Source of the DNA: Gracilaria domingensis
Taxonomy: Eukaryota; Rhodophyta; Florideophyceae; Gracilariales; Gracilariaceae
DNA: 64,000 nucleotides
Assembly: GCA_022539475.1 (NCBI GenBank)
Contig: VCMS01000064.1
Span: 62,001 to 126,000, forward strand
Direction of reading: 5' to 3'
Part shown: positions 51,329-62,800 of the stretch, one piece after another
How positions within the stretch are numbered: position 1 is the first letter of the stretch
How the letters are laid out: each line of letters opens with the position of its first letter
Notes under the pieces: generated by a model
What the model was told of the DNA's origin: nothing
The model's input: the letters and a program-made list of their open reading frames with translations, nothing else
Databases searched by the model: none
Position numbers and translations under genes: made by a program

Positions 51329-53125
51329 TAGCAATACGATTTATGGTAGTTAGTCGAAGCTGTGATACTGTAGTAAGATGATGAAAAGACATAACAGAGC
51401 GGCCTTCTACTAGAAGGCTTCTAGTGATTCGCGGGCGCCGTACATAGTGGGGAGGGGGAAAGAATGCGGTAAGAACAACGACATGGAAGGCGGCGGGTGC
51501 GGGCGCCACGTGACTGTTTTCCGTGACAGACGCTCTCGCTGATGATCATCATCATGATGGCCTGGCGTGGTGCGTTTTAACTATTTTCGTATGACTCGGC
51601 GCCCGGGAGCCAATGGCGGCTCTACAGCCGGGCCACGAACGGCTGCGCTCGCCTAGCCCGGCAGATATTTGGTGGACAGTTGGCACAACCCTAGAGGCTA
51701 TGGCGCAAATGTGGCGTTCTGCACGCAAAGCGCCTGCGCCGTGATGTCGCGTGCCCAATCAGCGTGCGCGATGCGAATGATTGGCGCATTGTTCCGAGCT
51801 ATATGCGATGGGCATTTGCCGCGTGCATCTCGCCGCCGTTTTGGGCACCGGTGCGCCGCCCATCGCCTCGAGCTGCCATGACTGTAACAAGACGCTGCCG
51901 CCAGAAGCGGTTGCGTGTTGCCAACCTTTCCGGTGGCCGCCATCGGCGGAGGAGGGGTGGTTTAGGGCCTGCACGTGTGATCTTCTTGCTCTCGTCGTGA
52001 GTACATGAAATGCGTTCGATAAAAACTCCCATTTCGCATCCAGCATTGCGCGCGTTGCGGTCCCTGAGCCTATCCGCCTCCTGTTTTGCAGCCTCGAATG
52101 TGCAAGCAGTCGTTGCGAGAGATCTTGTCAGCGTACAGTGAGCCATGGCTAGCCTCCCCTTCCCGGATGAGGACAATGCAGCCAGTCGCTGCGCGCTACT
52201 GCGAAGCCATTTTAGCCGCGGATGCCTCAATTTGCAGTTTAATTTACTCCCCGCGCACGCGCAAATACAACAGCAGTCTTCCAATGAGCCTTAAACAAAT
52301 CGCGAGCACGTCGCCAAACACCCCTCTCACTGGTCGAACGGCAGAACAGTACACGAACCCCTGAGAACAACACCCAATTGCAGAGCCCCAAACATCACCA
52401 GCCGGGTCGTGGCAAAAGCTGTCAGTTCCCGGGAGCGTCTTCCATGCGACGCGAAATAGATAGATACTATATGCGGCATATGCCTCCCGCCATTACAAAG
52501 CATCCAGTAGCCCCAATTACGAAGGTAGAACAAAACGTCTCTATCGAGCGCATTTTTAACTTTCCAATAGCAGCTTGTCCGGCACCGGTGCGCCTCCCTC
52601 GCTGTGCGCCTGCCCTACTCGGTGCATCGATATAGCAGTCCACCCATCTGACCGTACCCTTCCCCATCTGCCTCATCGGCGCCGTTCGTTGCCTATATGC
52701 CTGCGCGCCGCACGTAACTCAAGGTCGTTTCTGAGACGCTCACGCCGCGCTTCCGACTGTTGCGCAGCCGTAGCTTCTGTGGTTTTTCTCTGTCACAAAC
52801 CCTGCTCTTACACTGCCTGGCCTTGGCTACAGCCTTCTGCTACCACATCGCACCTTCGTCGGTCAACCACCGCGCAAGAGGTGCTCCTTCGACTCTCAAC
52901 GCTTCCCACAATCCTCGTTCAATACGCCCAGGCGTATTTAAACTTTTCTTCCTTTTCCGTCACAAGTCCAGGAAAAACGGAGGGGTACATCAGTTCTCGC
53001 GCCTTCAGCGCCTTTATTTGCAAGACCGCAGCTAGCGTGGCGGTCCAGATCGACGTTGGCCATTTCTACGACTGTATAGCATACACCAGAGTCAAGAGAA
53101 GACCATTATCATTCCCAGTCTCAAC
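51329..53125. other. 1.8 kb GC-rich intergenic region upstream of the PLP enzyme
   Basis: CCAAT boxes lie at 51610-51614, 51755-51759 (CCCAATCAGCG, close to the NF-Y consensus) and 52281-52285. A 15-bp palindrome CCTTCTA-C-TAGAAGG lies at about 51402-51416, 75 bp past the eIF5B stop. The last 500 bp are pyrimidine-rich, probably leader. The long open frame at 52575-53129 is not supported. Confidence 0.5.
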
Positions 53126-55108
53126 ATGACATTCGAAGCTGGATCTGCTATACTGAGCGTCAATGCCGTCACGGCGCGTCTTATGGACCGTGGTAGACAC
53201 TTTCACTTGGTTGCTTCGGGCAACGAGCTAGCCACAGGCGCGCCCTCGATCTCCTCAATGAACGGGGCGCCAACCATCACTCACCAGCCCCAACCATACG
53301 TCGACTTCGCCAATCCATCCGACCCGCCACAACAGAGCGATGCCGTTGCATTTGTTCTCCGCCCTCCTACAGTGCCGAAAGAGGACTGTGGCCCGTTAAA
53401 TGAGGCCGTTCATATGGAATGGCTTAAAGGGCGCGGAGCAGCTTGGATATCGGGCTCCCCCGAATTGCAATACTCAAAAGAGAACGGCTCGTTTCACATT
53501 CGTGTGCTGGATCTTGGCTCTCCATCTCCCGACCCATCCGCCACGATTGTAACTGAATCTGGTCTTGCTGCTGCACTTGACACCCTGGAGGACGCTGCGT
53601 TGGACGAGTGCGTATCTCGTCACCTCACGGAGGGGGGCGATGATCGCCTTCATCTTTCTTCTGCTGGTGTCAACAAATACTATTGCCCGCCACGCCCGCT
53701 TCCGAAAGAAGTGGTGATTCGCGGAAGTTGCACTTGTTCCTCTCCTACACCTGATGGCTTTGAAGCGGCGCGCCGTCGATTGCGAAGTCTATGGAGTGGA
53801 CGCGTGTCATTCTCGAAGAGCATGGACAATATTCGCTATCGTCTATCCAAGGTGTTAAAAATTTCGGTACCTCATGAGATCATTCTACACCCATCTGGGT
53901 CCGACGCTGAACTCATCCCACTTCTCATTGCAATTGAGCGTTGCAAACAACTTGGATGCTCCAAGGTGGTGAACATTGTTGCCGCGGCGGGTGAAGTTGG
54001 ATCTGGGTCCGCGCCTGCAGCCGCAGGGCGTCATTTCAGTGCGTTTACTCCGTGCGGAAATCCTGTTTCAAACGGTGAGCTTCTGGATGGCTTCCCAAAC
54101 TCTACTGTTATTGTGGAATTGAAACCGCGCTGTTCATATGGAAAGTATGTTGACAACTACGACGAGATTGTCAAAGCTGTTATTGACGAGCACGAAAGCG
54201 CAGGTGATCGACCGTTCTTCGTCGTTCACGCCGTAGATGGGTCTAAGACTGGACTTCGATTACCCAGCTTGAACTTTTTGGCTGGGTTAAAACAAAAGTT
54301 GGGAGAAAGGGTTCATATTGTCATGGACGCATGTCAAATGCGTTCGGAACCAGAGGAGATTGATTGGTTCCTCCGACGTGACGCTTCGGTGTTGGTGACT
54401 TCGAGCAAATTCTACTCCGCTCCCGGATTCTGTGGGGCGGTTGTTGTACCATCCAACTGTGTTGACATTCTGAAACGAAACGCGGCACCTGTTGGTCTAC
54501 GCGACTATCTTACGCAGTACGAGATACCGCCATCTATAACAGGATTGCACGACAGCCTACTCCGATACCCTAAGAATATTGGGCTGTTGCTTCGATGGGA
54601 ATGCGGCATTTCTGAGATGGAGATGTTTGACGCGATGGGAATGAGCGTTAGACATGCGATGCGAAACTGGGTGTCGGGTGTGAGGAAACTGATTTGCGAT
54701 CGTCGACCGGCACTTGATTTGATTGACAGAGATTGCTTTGAAAGTGAAAGAGATGAGACGCGGTGTGGTGGTGTGAACTCGGTAGTGAGTATCAAGTTTC
54801 TAGCAAAGGATGGATCGTATTTGGATGCGGATGTATTGCGTCGACTCCATCGATACCTGACAATTGATGCGTCTTCACTGCTGCCGATTGGTGCGAATGA
54901 GGAGGAACGCAAGGTGGCGGCGCTGCAATGTATGGTGGGGCAGCCGGTGAAGCTAGGACCGTATGGGGTTCTGAGACTTGCGGTTGGGGCTCCGATGGCT
55001 CGTGATATCGCGCAACCCGGGCAGATGGAGAAGGCTCTCAAGGACGACGAAAAGATCCTTGAGAAGATGATTGTGCTAGGAAGGTATTATGATGAAATGC
55101 GTACTTGA
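53126..55108 (+). CDS. PLP-dependent enzyme of fold type I, class V-like, unknown substrate
   Basis: The 660-residue product starts at ATG 53126. The first 180 residues are unlike known domains (possible small module ending TEGGDDRLHLSS). The rest has the look of a fold type I PLP enzyme: HPSGSDAEL near residue 255 (phosphate-binding loop position), HIVMDACQMR with Asp401 as the likely pyridine-nitrogen partner, and VLVTSSKFYSAPGFCGAVVV with Lys428 as the likely Schiff-base lysine, 27 residues later as in cysteine desulfurase-like enzymes. The usual His before the Lys is replaced by Ser (SSK). The C-terminal domain ends with GMRV-like RLAVGAPMARDI. No transit peptide is clear. Function is not assignable. 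Confidence 0.8.
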   Translation: MTFEAGSAILSVNAVTARLMDRGRHFHLVASGNELATGAPSISSMNGAPTITHQPQPYVDFANPSDPPQQSDAVAFVLRPPTVPKEDCGPLNEAVHMEWLKGRGAAWISGSPELQYSKENGSFHIRVLDLGSPSPDPSATIVTESGLAAALDTLEDAALDECVSRHLTEGGDDRLHLSSAGVNKYYCPPRPLPKEVVIRGSCTCSSPTPDGFEAARRRLRSLWSGRVSFSKSMDNIRYRLSKVLKISVPHEIILHPSGSDAELIPLLIAIERCKQLGCSKVVNIVAAAGEVGSGSAPAAAGRHFSAFTPCGNPVSNGELLDGFPNSTVIVELKPRCSYGKYVDNYDEIVKAVIDEHESAGDRPFFVVHAVDGSKTGLRLPSLNFLAGLKQKLGERVHIVMDACQMRSEPEEIDWFLRRDASVLVTSSKFYSAPGFCGAVVVPSNCVDILKRNAAPVGLRDYLTQYEIPPSITGLHDSLLRYPKNIGLLLRWECGISEMEMFDAMGMSVRHAMRNWVSGVRKLICDRRPALDLIDRDCFESERDETRCGGVNSVVSIKFLAKDGSYLDADVLRRLHRYLTIDASSLLPIGANEEERKVAALQCMVGQPVKLGPYGVLRLAVGAPMARDIAQPGQMEKALKDDEKILEKMIVLGRYYDEMRT

Positions 55109-56887
55109 AGATGTATTCTGTACGGAATGAATGTTGCGTTGATGTGCCATGGCGCACTGCGACCATACGTGGATGGATTCTGATCTATGGGAGTGATGCT
55201 TGTTTCTCGCTTGCTAAAATGACGACTTGGTAATGCTCGGAAGAGCGTTGCCTCATTGTTTAGGCGTCAACTGTGCGTGTGGTGTGCTTGCGATGTAGTA
55301 TCTTCGTATATCACATAATGTTAGTAAAGACAAAAACAGATGCTGAAGATGGCGGATAGCGCGCACCGGGTAGATACTGTACCAAAGGAGATACGGGCCA
55401 CAGGGCGTGCTACTGTTGACCGCGAGGAAGACAGGTTGGTCAGACGGTTAAACTTGTGATGTGGAAAACGCGCCAGATTATTCTCTTCGGGACAACAACG
55501 CGCGCTAACAGCCATCAGTGTAAGCAACGAGCCCCCAATAGTAGGCCAATCAGCGAGTCGCAGGACGCGAACGTGGCATCACTGTCATGTCACGCCCCAT
55601 TTCGCGACTCGGACTTGGTCTTGCGCGTTGTTGCTGCTTGCCCATATCACCCCACTGGGTGTGGTCATCTTTGCGTTCTCCCGCAGCGGTAGATACTTCG
55701 TACCCAAGGTAGATAGACGCAACAAACCGTGTGCCGCTGCCCGGGCTGTCTTGGCGCGCCTCGGACCGCTCCGTGCTTCTACATGATGCGTCGCACACGC
55801 GACAACGCCGACGTCGTGAGGAACATTGGAACCACTTCGGCGCCTGCCACCCCTTGCCGCCCAAACATTCAGGGCCTCAAGCCGTACAGTAAAGCACCTG
55901 AAACTGGTGAAGCACCGCACTCGCCCAGAAACCAATGAAAACGCGGCCTTTGCGAAAGAACTTGTGTCGCAGAAGGCTTGCACACACAGTGGCCGCGAGG
56001 CAGCGATGGTCGGATGGTGCCGTGCGACTTACGGCGATTGAGCAAGTCCCGCGGCGCGAACTGCTACTGTGTGCGACAGTTGACGGTATACTCGACGCCC
56101 GTCACACAGGCTACCCGTGCGCCGCCGTCGGTGAGCGGCGCCCACATACATGGCACTGCACGCCCGGCAAGCGCAGGCCGCGAACGTTCAAACTTTTGAG
56201 CTGCAAAGCGCTAGGCCCTCTGCACTACGACAGTAGAGAGCAACACAGGACAGCCAAATCTTGCACGGCAACGCGCAGTGTCCCAGCTTTTTCAACGGCA
56301 CCGTGGAGCGACGCGTTCGACACGTCACGTGATGTCACGCGCGTTACAAAAACGGCCAATCATACATCGCACAATCACGCCACCCCCATTCGTGACTGGC
56401 TACAACTCGTAACGGATGGATTTGTACGAGACGATCTCAGCGCGAAGGGGCCTTGATGACATGCCGTTTGGATCGTCGGTGGAAGCGGGGGGCCGATGCT
56501 GCTGTGCTTCTTTGATGCGCCCGCGTTGAACGGGGCGTTTGTTGTGTAACGGCATGGATGCTCTATGTTTGTCTTCCTCATCTTTTAGGCTCCCGCTTCT
56601 TCTGTGCAGCGTGCTTGTCGTCTTCCACTGTCTTGCCCAGTCTCACCAATCATTCTCCACTCACTTCTCCACTCGTCCTGCTGTGCTTTCCTTCCTTGTT
56701 TGTCTCGCTAATATATCGCACTACTTTCCCCCTTCAACTCTAATCGATTACTACTCCCGTTTCCCCTCTCGTTTTCTTTCTTCGTTTATCTCATACTGCC
56801 ATTTCACTGCTGTTTGTTTCATCCTGCGTTCGCTGTGAACAACAGCTTTTTCGCTTGGCGGCATAAGTCGTTGCCCGATCGAGCACA
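55109..56887. other. 1.8 kb intergenic region upstream of the large surface protein
   Basis: CCAAT boxes at 55546-55550 (GGCCAATCAGCGAG) and 56356-56360. The last 330 bp before the ATG are strongly pyrimidine-rich (CTT, CTCC), typical of leaders in this window. Open frame 55935-56456 is not supported. Confidence 0.5.
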
Positions 56888-59800
56888 ATGGCCTGGAGGA
56901 AAGTCTTCCCCTCGCCGTTGTTGCTCCTATCATTCGTTCTCATCACCATCAACATCCTCAACTCAACCTCTCACGCACTCCGTACCCAGGAAGTTTCCCT
57001 CTCTATGCACATGCGCGAATACGCCGTGTACGCAAATGAGGATGGAGTCCCAAAACTCGAGCGTGGAGACAGTCCCGCTAAAGATCCCCAGATCATCCAA
57101 GATTCCCCCATTCCCACCGCTACGCCAAAGGCATTTCACGCGTCTCCAATTCCGACGTCAGACGCTGATTCTTCCGCAGCTCAACCTTCTTCGACACCCC
57201 TCTCTTCCGAACAGGCTGCTGTCACCGTTTCCGACAATGTGACCGGCACTTCTACTAATAATGCAACACCAACTATTTCCGATGTTGGCTCTACTTCTCC
57301 CTCTGTCAAACCTAGTGCTAGCACCAGTCCAACCATGGCACCCGCTTCTCCCGGTCCATTTCCGCACAGTTCACCGTCGAGTGAAGGCGTGCCCGTTGGT
57401 GCAGTTGGCAAGGATCTGAGCGACAGCGATCCTTTTGATGATGATTTGGACCTCAGTGCTACTGCGGACGAATATGACGTTGAATCAGAGACGAATTCTG
57501 TGAGTGACGAGCAGCACTTTGACTCTCAGGTCGAAGGCGCTACACAACCGCTGGCAGCCGAACCAGTTGCCGTCCCAGAGCAATCCGTCGCTTCTGGGAA
57601 TGTGTTTAAGCCTGTGTCGAGCTCTTTGTCTGGCGAACAAGCGCCTACAATCGAATCGTCGAAACCAAGTCATGACGAAGAAGAAGAGCCATTTGAGTCG
57701 CCGCTGTTTGATGACACGTTCTTCAATCCAACTCCTATGAAAACGGCTGCCCCCCCTGGAAAGAAGAAGGAGGGCAATGTTGAGCACTCTTCACAGTTCA
57801 ACTCAAAGGCGCCAGTACAGTTTCATCTCCAAGAGGACCCCCCTGCTCAAAAACCAGAGCCCTCGCAGTTTGTCTCGCCGCTTCCCTCTCCTGTTCAGCC
57901 TCATCTGGAAGGAGAATCGAGTACGTCTGAGAATCACCCGGTTTTAGATACTTCAATGCTTGAAGAAGACGATCAATTTCCCGATTCCAGCCTTGAGGAT
58001 GAGGTCACAATTGCAGACGATGACGCTGTTCCAGTTGCCGTGGAAACTGAAGGCAGTGATGAACCCGTTTCTCACGCATCAACTGCTGCGGTAACAACAG
58101 CAATACCCCCGTCAACGTCAAACGAATCGCCTGCTTCTACTCCAACGGTTACAGAGGGAGCATCGAACGAGGCTCATAGTCCTGATGTAGCCGGGAATGT
58201 TGAAGTCGATGAATCTTTTACTTGCACTTATTTTGGAAAGGGATCCATACCCCATTTCGAAAAGCCGGATGAAAACAATTTCACCGGCGACGTTTCCACT
58301 TTCGCTGTTGGCGTTGATGAGTTTCCTGAGCTTGCGTCTCAATATCTATCTCATGTTCACGGTACTTCATGGAGTTATTCGTTCTCTGTGGACGACTCGT
58401 TTGCTTATGATGTCGTTCTTGGCTTCGCTGAGGTGTACGATGCTGCTTGCAAGGCAGGTGAAGGTAGTGGTTACAGGATCTTCAACACTTGGGTTGGGGA
58501 TCAAACCACCAAAATCGATGTTATGGCCATTGTTGGATGCGGTAAACCGCTTCAAAAGGTATATCCCAAGATCAAACCCTCTGGAAACACGATAACAATG
58601 GTGTTTAAGCAAGTATCGCAACATGCCATGTTGTCGACAATGTGCTACAGACAAGCTGGTGCTTTGAATTCTAAATCACCTGTGACTGAACTGAAGCCAA
58701 GTCCTGTTCAAGAATCAAACCACATTGCTACGGCGATCCCACCAGTTTCCCCCGAGGAAGGGGAAATATCGGCTGCGGATGAACAACCGGGCACAAGTCC
58801 GGAAGAAAACACGAAGCCAACTGCCACAGATTCCAAACCGGGATCAACGTACAAGTGTGTGAACTTTGGCCTTGAAGGGGTCAATGGCTACGAAATGTAT
58901 AAGAGAAATTCAGTCTCGGGAGATGCTCATGTGTTTGCTGGATCAGGCCAACTCAAGAACGCTCTTCCCGAGCCGTATTGGTACTATATGTATGGACAGG
59001 ATTGGTCCTACTCACTCGAAGTTTCTTCTAGCAATCCGCAAAACCTGGTTTTGGGTTATGCTGAAACATCTGCCGACGCTTGCGATATGGACAGGCAGTT
59101 CACTGTGTCTGCAAATGGAGGAATTCAAACTGTGAACGTAACGGAGAAGATTGAGTGTGGTGTCATGTACCAAACTGAATTGGAAGGAGTTATTCCAGTT
59201 GACGGAATAATCGACCTCTCCTTCACAGCCATGTCTGGAGAGGCCTTAATTTCTGTGTTGTGCTACGCCGATGTTCTTGACTCCAAGACGTCGACAATCG
59301 GTACAATCGAGCCCATCCCCGACGTATCTAGTGGGGATGCTGTAGATGGATCCTCAACTTCACCTGAAGCAAAGAATGAACCAACTTTGGATGCTGCTCA
59401 GAATGACTCTTTGGAAGAAGCTGGAAATGGAGGCTCTTGCTTTTCTTTCGGTCAAAGCAATATTCCTGGCTTCTTGAACACGGCAACTTTGCCGCTGGGT
59501 GTTTCCTACTACGCTAGTACGAAGGTACACGTTTCAGGAGCTCCGGACAAGGGTTCTGTGTTTTCCTCTCACATCTTCGGGTCCCACTTCAGTCTCACTA
59601 TCAGCAACAATGACCAAGCTCCGAAGTCTGTGTTCATCGGGCTCGCAGAAATCTATGAACCAGCATGCAACCAAAATCAGCGATTGTTCTCTGTAACTAT
59701 TGGCTCATTGACGAAGACGATCGACGTTGCCGAGGAAGTTGGGTGTTCCACCGCTCTGATACTTAGGATCGACGAAGTCATTCCAGATGATGCGGGTGAC

Positions 59801-62800
59801 ATCGTAATTGGCTTTAGTGCAGTTAAGGACAATGCGATGGTATCAGCTGTTTGTGTTACTGAATCTGTGGGAAATAGCTTTGGAAAGCCGTCGACTTCAC
59901 TTGTCTCCAAGCTACCACCACTCTCCATGTTGAGCAACTCCGCTACTGTTTCTATCGCATCAGAAGAATCCAAAAGTGTGGAGACACCCGTTCCTTCCCC
60001 TACGGTTGTCATAGTGGGCATCCCGAGTGCTTCAGGCGCAGATGTCGATGAAGTAGAAGATCAAACCGACGGCATTCTGAACACTGATGAAATTGGGGAC
60101 GGGAATCCGAAAGGAAGTCCCTTCCCTGAGGTTAACGGGTTGATTGACGCTACCATTACAGAATCACCAGCCTTAGTTGGATCCGATGTCGCTACCAGTC
60201 CGCTCTCGGGATCAGACGAAAATGTGGAAAGTGGAAACCCCGTGCTTGGCGAATTCACAAACGATTCCCAAGAAGGAGAAGTTCATTCTGGCGATATCTT
60301 GCTACCCACGGATTTCAGTCAAACAACATTTGGAGAAACACCTGTTGTGGTGTCAACATCTCCAATTGGTGTGTCATCTAGTGAAGCGGCTTTGGATGCT
60401 CCAATGCATCCAACCGGGCCTGATTCAGACGGTTTTCCACAGAGTGCGGCTGTGGAAGATGTGGAGTCAAAGCAAAGCGATGATGCTAGTTCATCTGAAT
60501 CCTCTGAGGTAATAGTCGTTCTCGAGGAGAATGCTTTGCCGTCATCATCACCGTCAGCGACGTCTAGGCCCGCGCAGAATGTTGGGACTGGGACTAATGA
60601 TGACGAAATTCAAACTGTTCAACCAAGTTCGTCTCCGGCGCCGATTCCAACACCAGGTGTAATCATAATAGCTCAAGAGAAAGACCCAGCCGAACAATCT
60701 CCATCTCCTAGTGAGACAACAACTCCATCTACAACCCCTGATTCTGGTGTGCTCATTTCAGTCGATGGCGGAGGAGAAGAACAAGAGTCATCCACAACTG
60801 CGAACGAGCCGTTTTCGTCGTCACCAGAGCCCGATGCCGAGACAACCCTAGCTGTCGAGCAAGAAGCATCATCTCAGGATTCTCAATCATCGGCCACGGC
60901 AGAGCCATCGACTTCAGGTTCAGCAGTGATCATTGTTTCCGAAGTTGAGGATCCGTTAATTCCCACAACTCCAGAAGACTCGACAGTAGCCATTATGGAC
61001 ATAGGATCAGATGCAGACGACGAACCGATTCCGAGTTCCATGCCGCTGGAGGAAGACCTTGACAGCGTTCTAACTGCTATTCCTCCTGCGAGCGGCTCAA
61101 CTGGTCCCGGAAGTGACGAAGAAGGTTCATCGAATGACTCGAAGGACTCCGTGATTGTGGCTCTTGGATCTGATCCTACCACAGTTTCGATGGACCCTCA
61201 ACCAAGTCTTTCAATAACACCAGCTCCTGTTAGTGTTGCTATACCACCTATTGCTGCCACAGAGGGAACTAGGAATGATGAAAACGATGAGGTCCAAATA
61301 TTGGTACCAGACGGAGGAGAAACGCCAGGTTCTGCTTCTTCATCTTCTGAGAATGGTGCCGTCATCATTCCTGTGGATGCAACGGAGATTTCGTCATTAC
61401 AACCATCCCCCAGTACTACGGTTGCTATTGCACCTGCAGCCACAGTTACGAACAACCAGATTGAAATTGTGATATCGGATACGCCCACTGCAACTCCATC
61501 CGCCTCCTCGTCGGGGGATGAAGTTCAAGATGTTGTGATAATAGATGGCGAAACATCTGATGCTTCAAGCGTCGAAGCCCCTGATGGTGTCTCTCTGGGA
61601 GGTGTAGCTTCAGATGGATCTTCGTTAAACGTAGATGGCGCTACATCGGCGTCTCCTTCTCCGAGCCCCTCGCTAATTGTCTCAGTAACAGGATCGGATA
61701 CTGTCATCATTGGTTCGACTGGTGCTGAAGCAAGCCCCATTCCTGCATCTTCCGTAGTACCTGTGGCTGCTCCGGAAGCTGTAGCAGAAGTTCCAGACGA
61801 TGATGCCGATGTGATCCAAGTCTCAGAAACGGAAAATACCGATCCAGTCGATTCATCTGCTCTAACGGGTGACGAAAATGTGCCATCAATTATCGAAGGC
61901 GAGTACAAAGAACTTATAGGTACAGTATCAGCTGGAAGTGGATTTTCAATCGGAATGGGTGTTCTTGGGGCACTCTTAGTGCTTCTGTTGCTTGTGCTGT
62001 TGTTCTTTGCAATTAGAAGTGATGGCGTAGCTTACTCATACAGCAGTCAGTACTCAAGCCGAAAACCTAGTGATTATGGGGACGCTAGTCAGGGGGGCTA
62101 CACTGAAGGTCTGAATCAAGGCGCTGGAATCTATCAAGACGAATCCTATGCGGGAAACGGCGCGAGTGGATACGCTTCGGGACAACCTCCAATGGAGTCT
62201 CGACCAATTGACGGGTCTGAAAACTTTGCCTACGAGAGACCAGAGGATGGACTTGGGGGCGCAAGCGGTTCTTACGGAAATGTTGGACCTGATACATATG
62301 CAGCGTATTCAAGTCTAAACCTTCAGGATGCACCGACTACCATAGATAACGAAACGAACATGTACACTCAATCTGCAACTATGACGGCGGAAGGTGTGTT
62401 CCACTATGGTTCTGGAACTAGGGATACCACGTTCTCTGGCACTCGATTACGTGAATCCGAGCAAGCAACAGAGTATGGTGCGTCTACAACTCACGATCAA
62501 ACCGAGATTGCTTCTCGTGCTCAATCTGCAACTATGACTGAAACAGGTGGGCACATGTTGCATTACGGTTCTGGAACTAGGGATACTACGTTCTCTGGCA
62601 CTCGCTTGCGTGAATCTGAGCAACCAACGGAGTATGGCGAAGCTACAACATACGATCATACTGAGATTGTTTCTCATGGCGATGCACCGACAACCATGCA
62701 AGAGGATACCTTGCCTGGCGCCAGCGAATTTGAACAACGCATCTCTATGTTCGGTGGACGTAGGGGCTCCCACAGAACTCCTTCAGGCCAGGACACTAGA

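Noticed and set aside
55935-56456. 173-codon plus-strand frame before the surface protein
   Set aside because: Arg/Thr-rich with no motif, and contains CCAAT-bearing promoter sequence.
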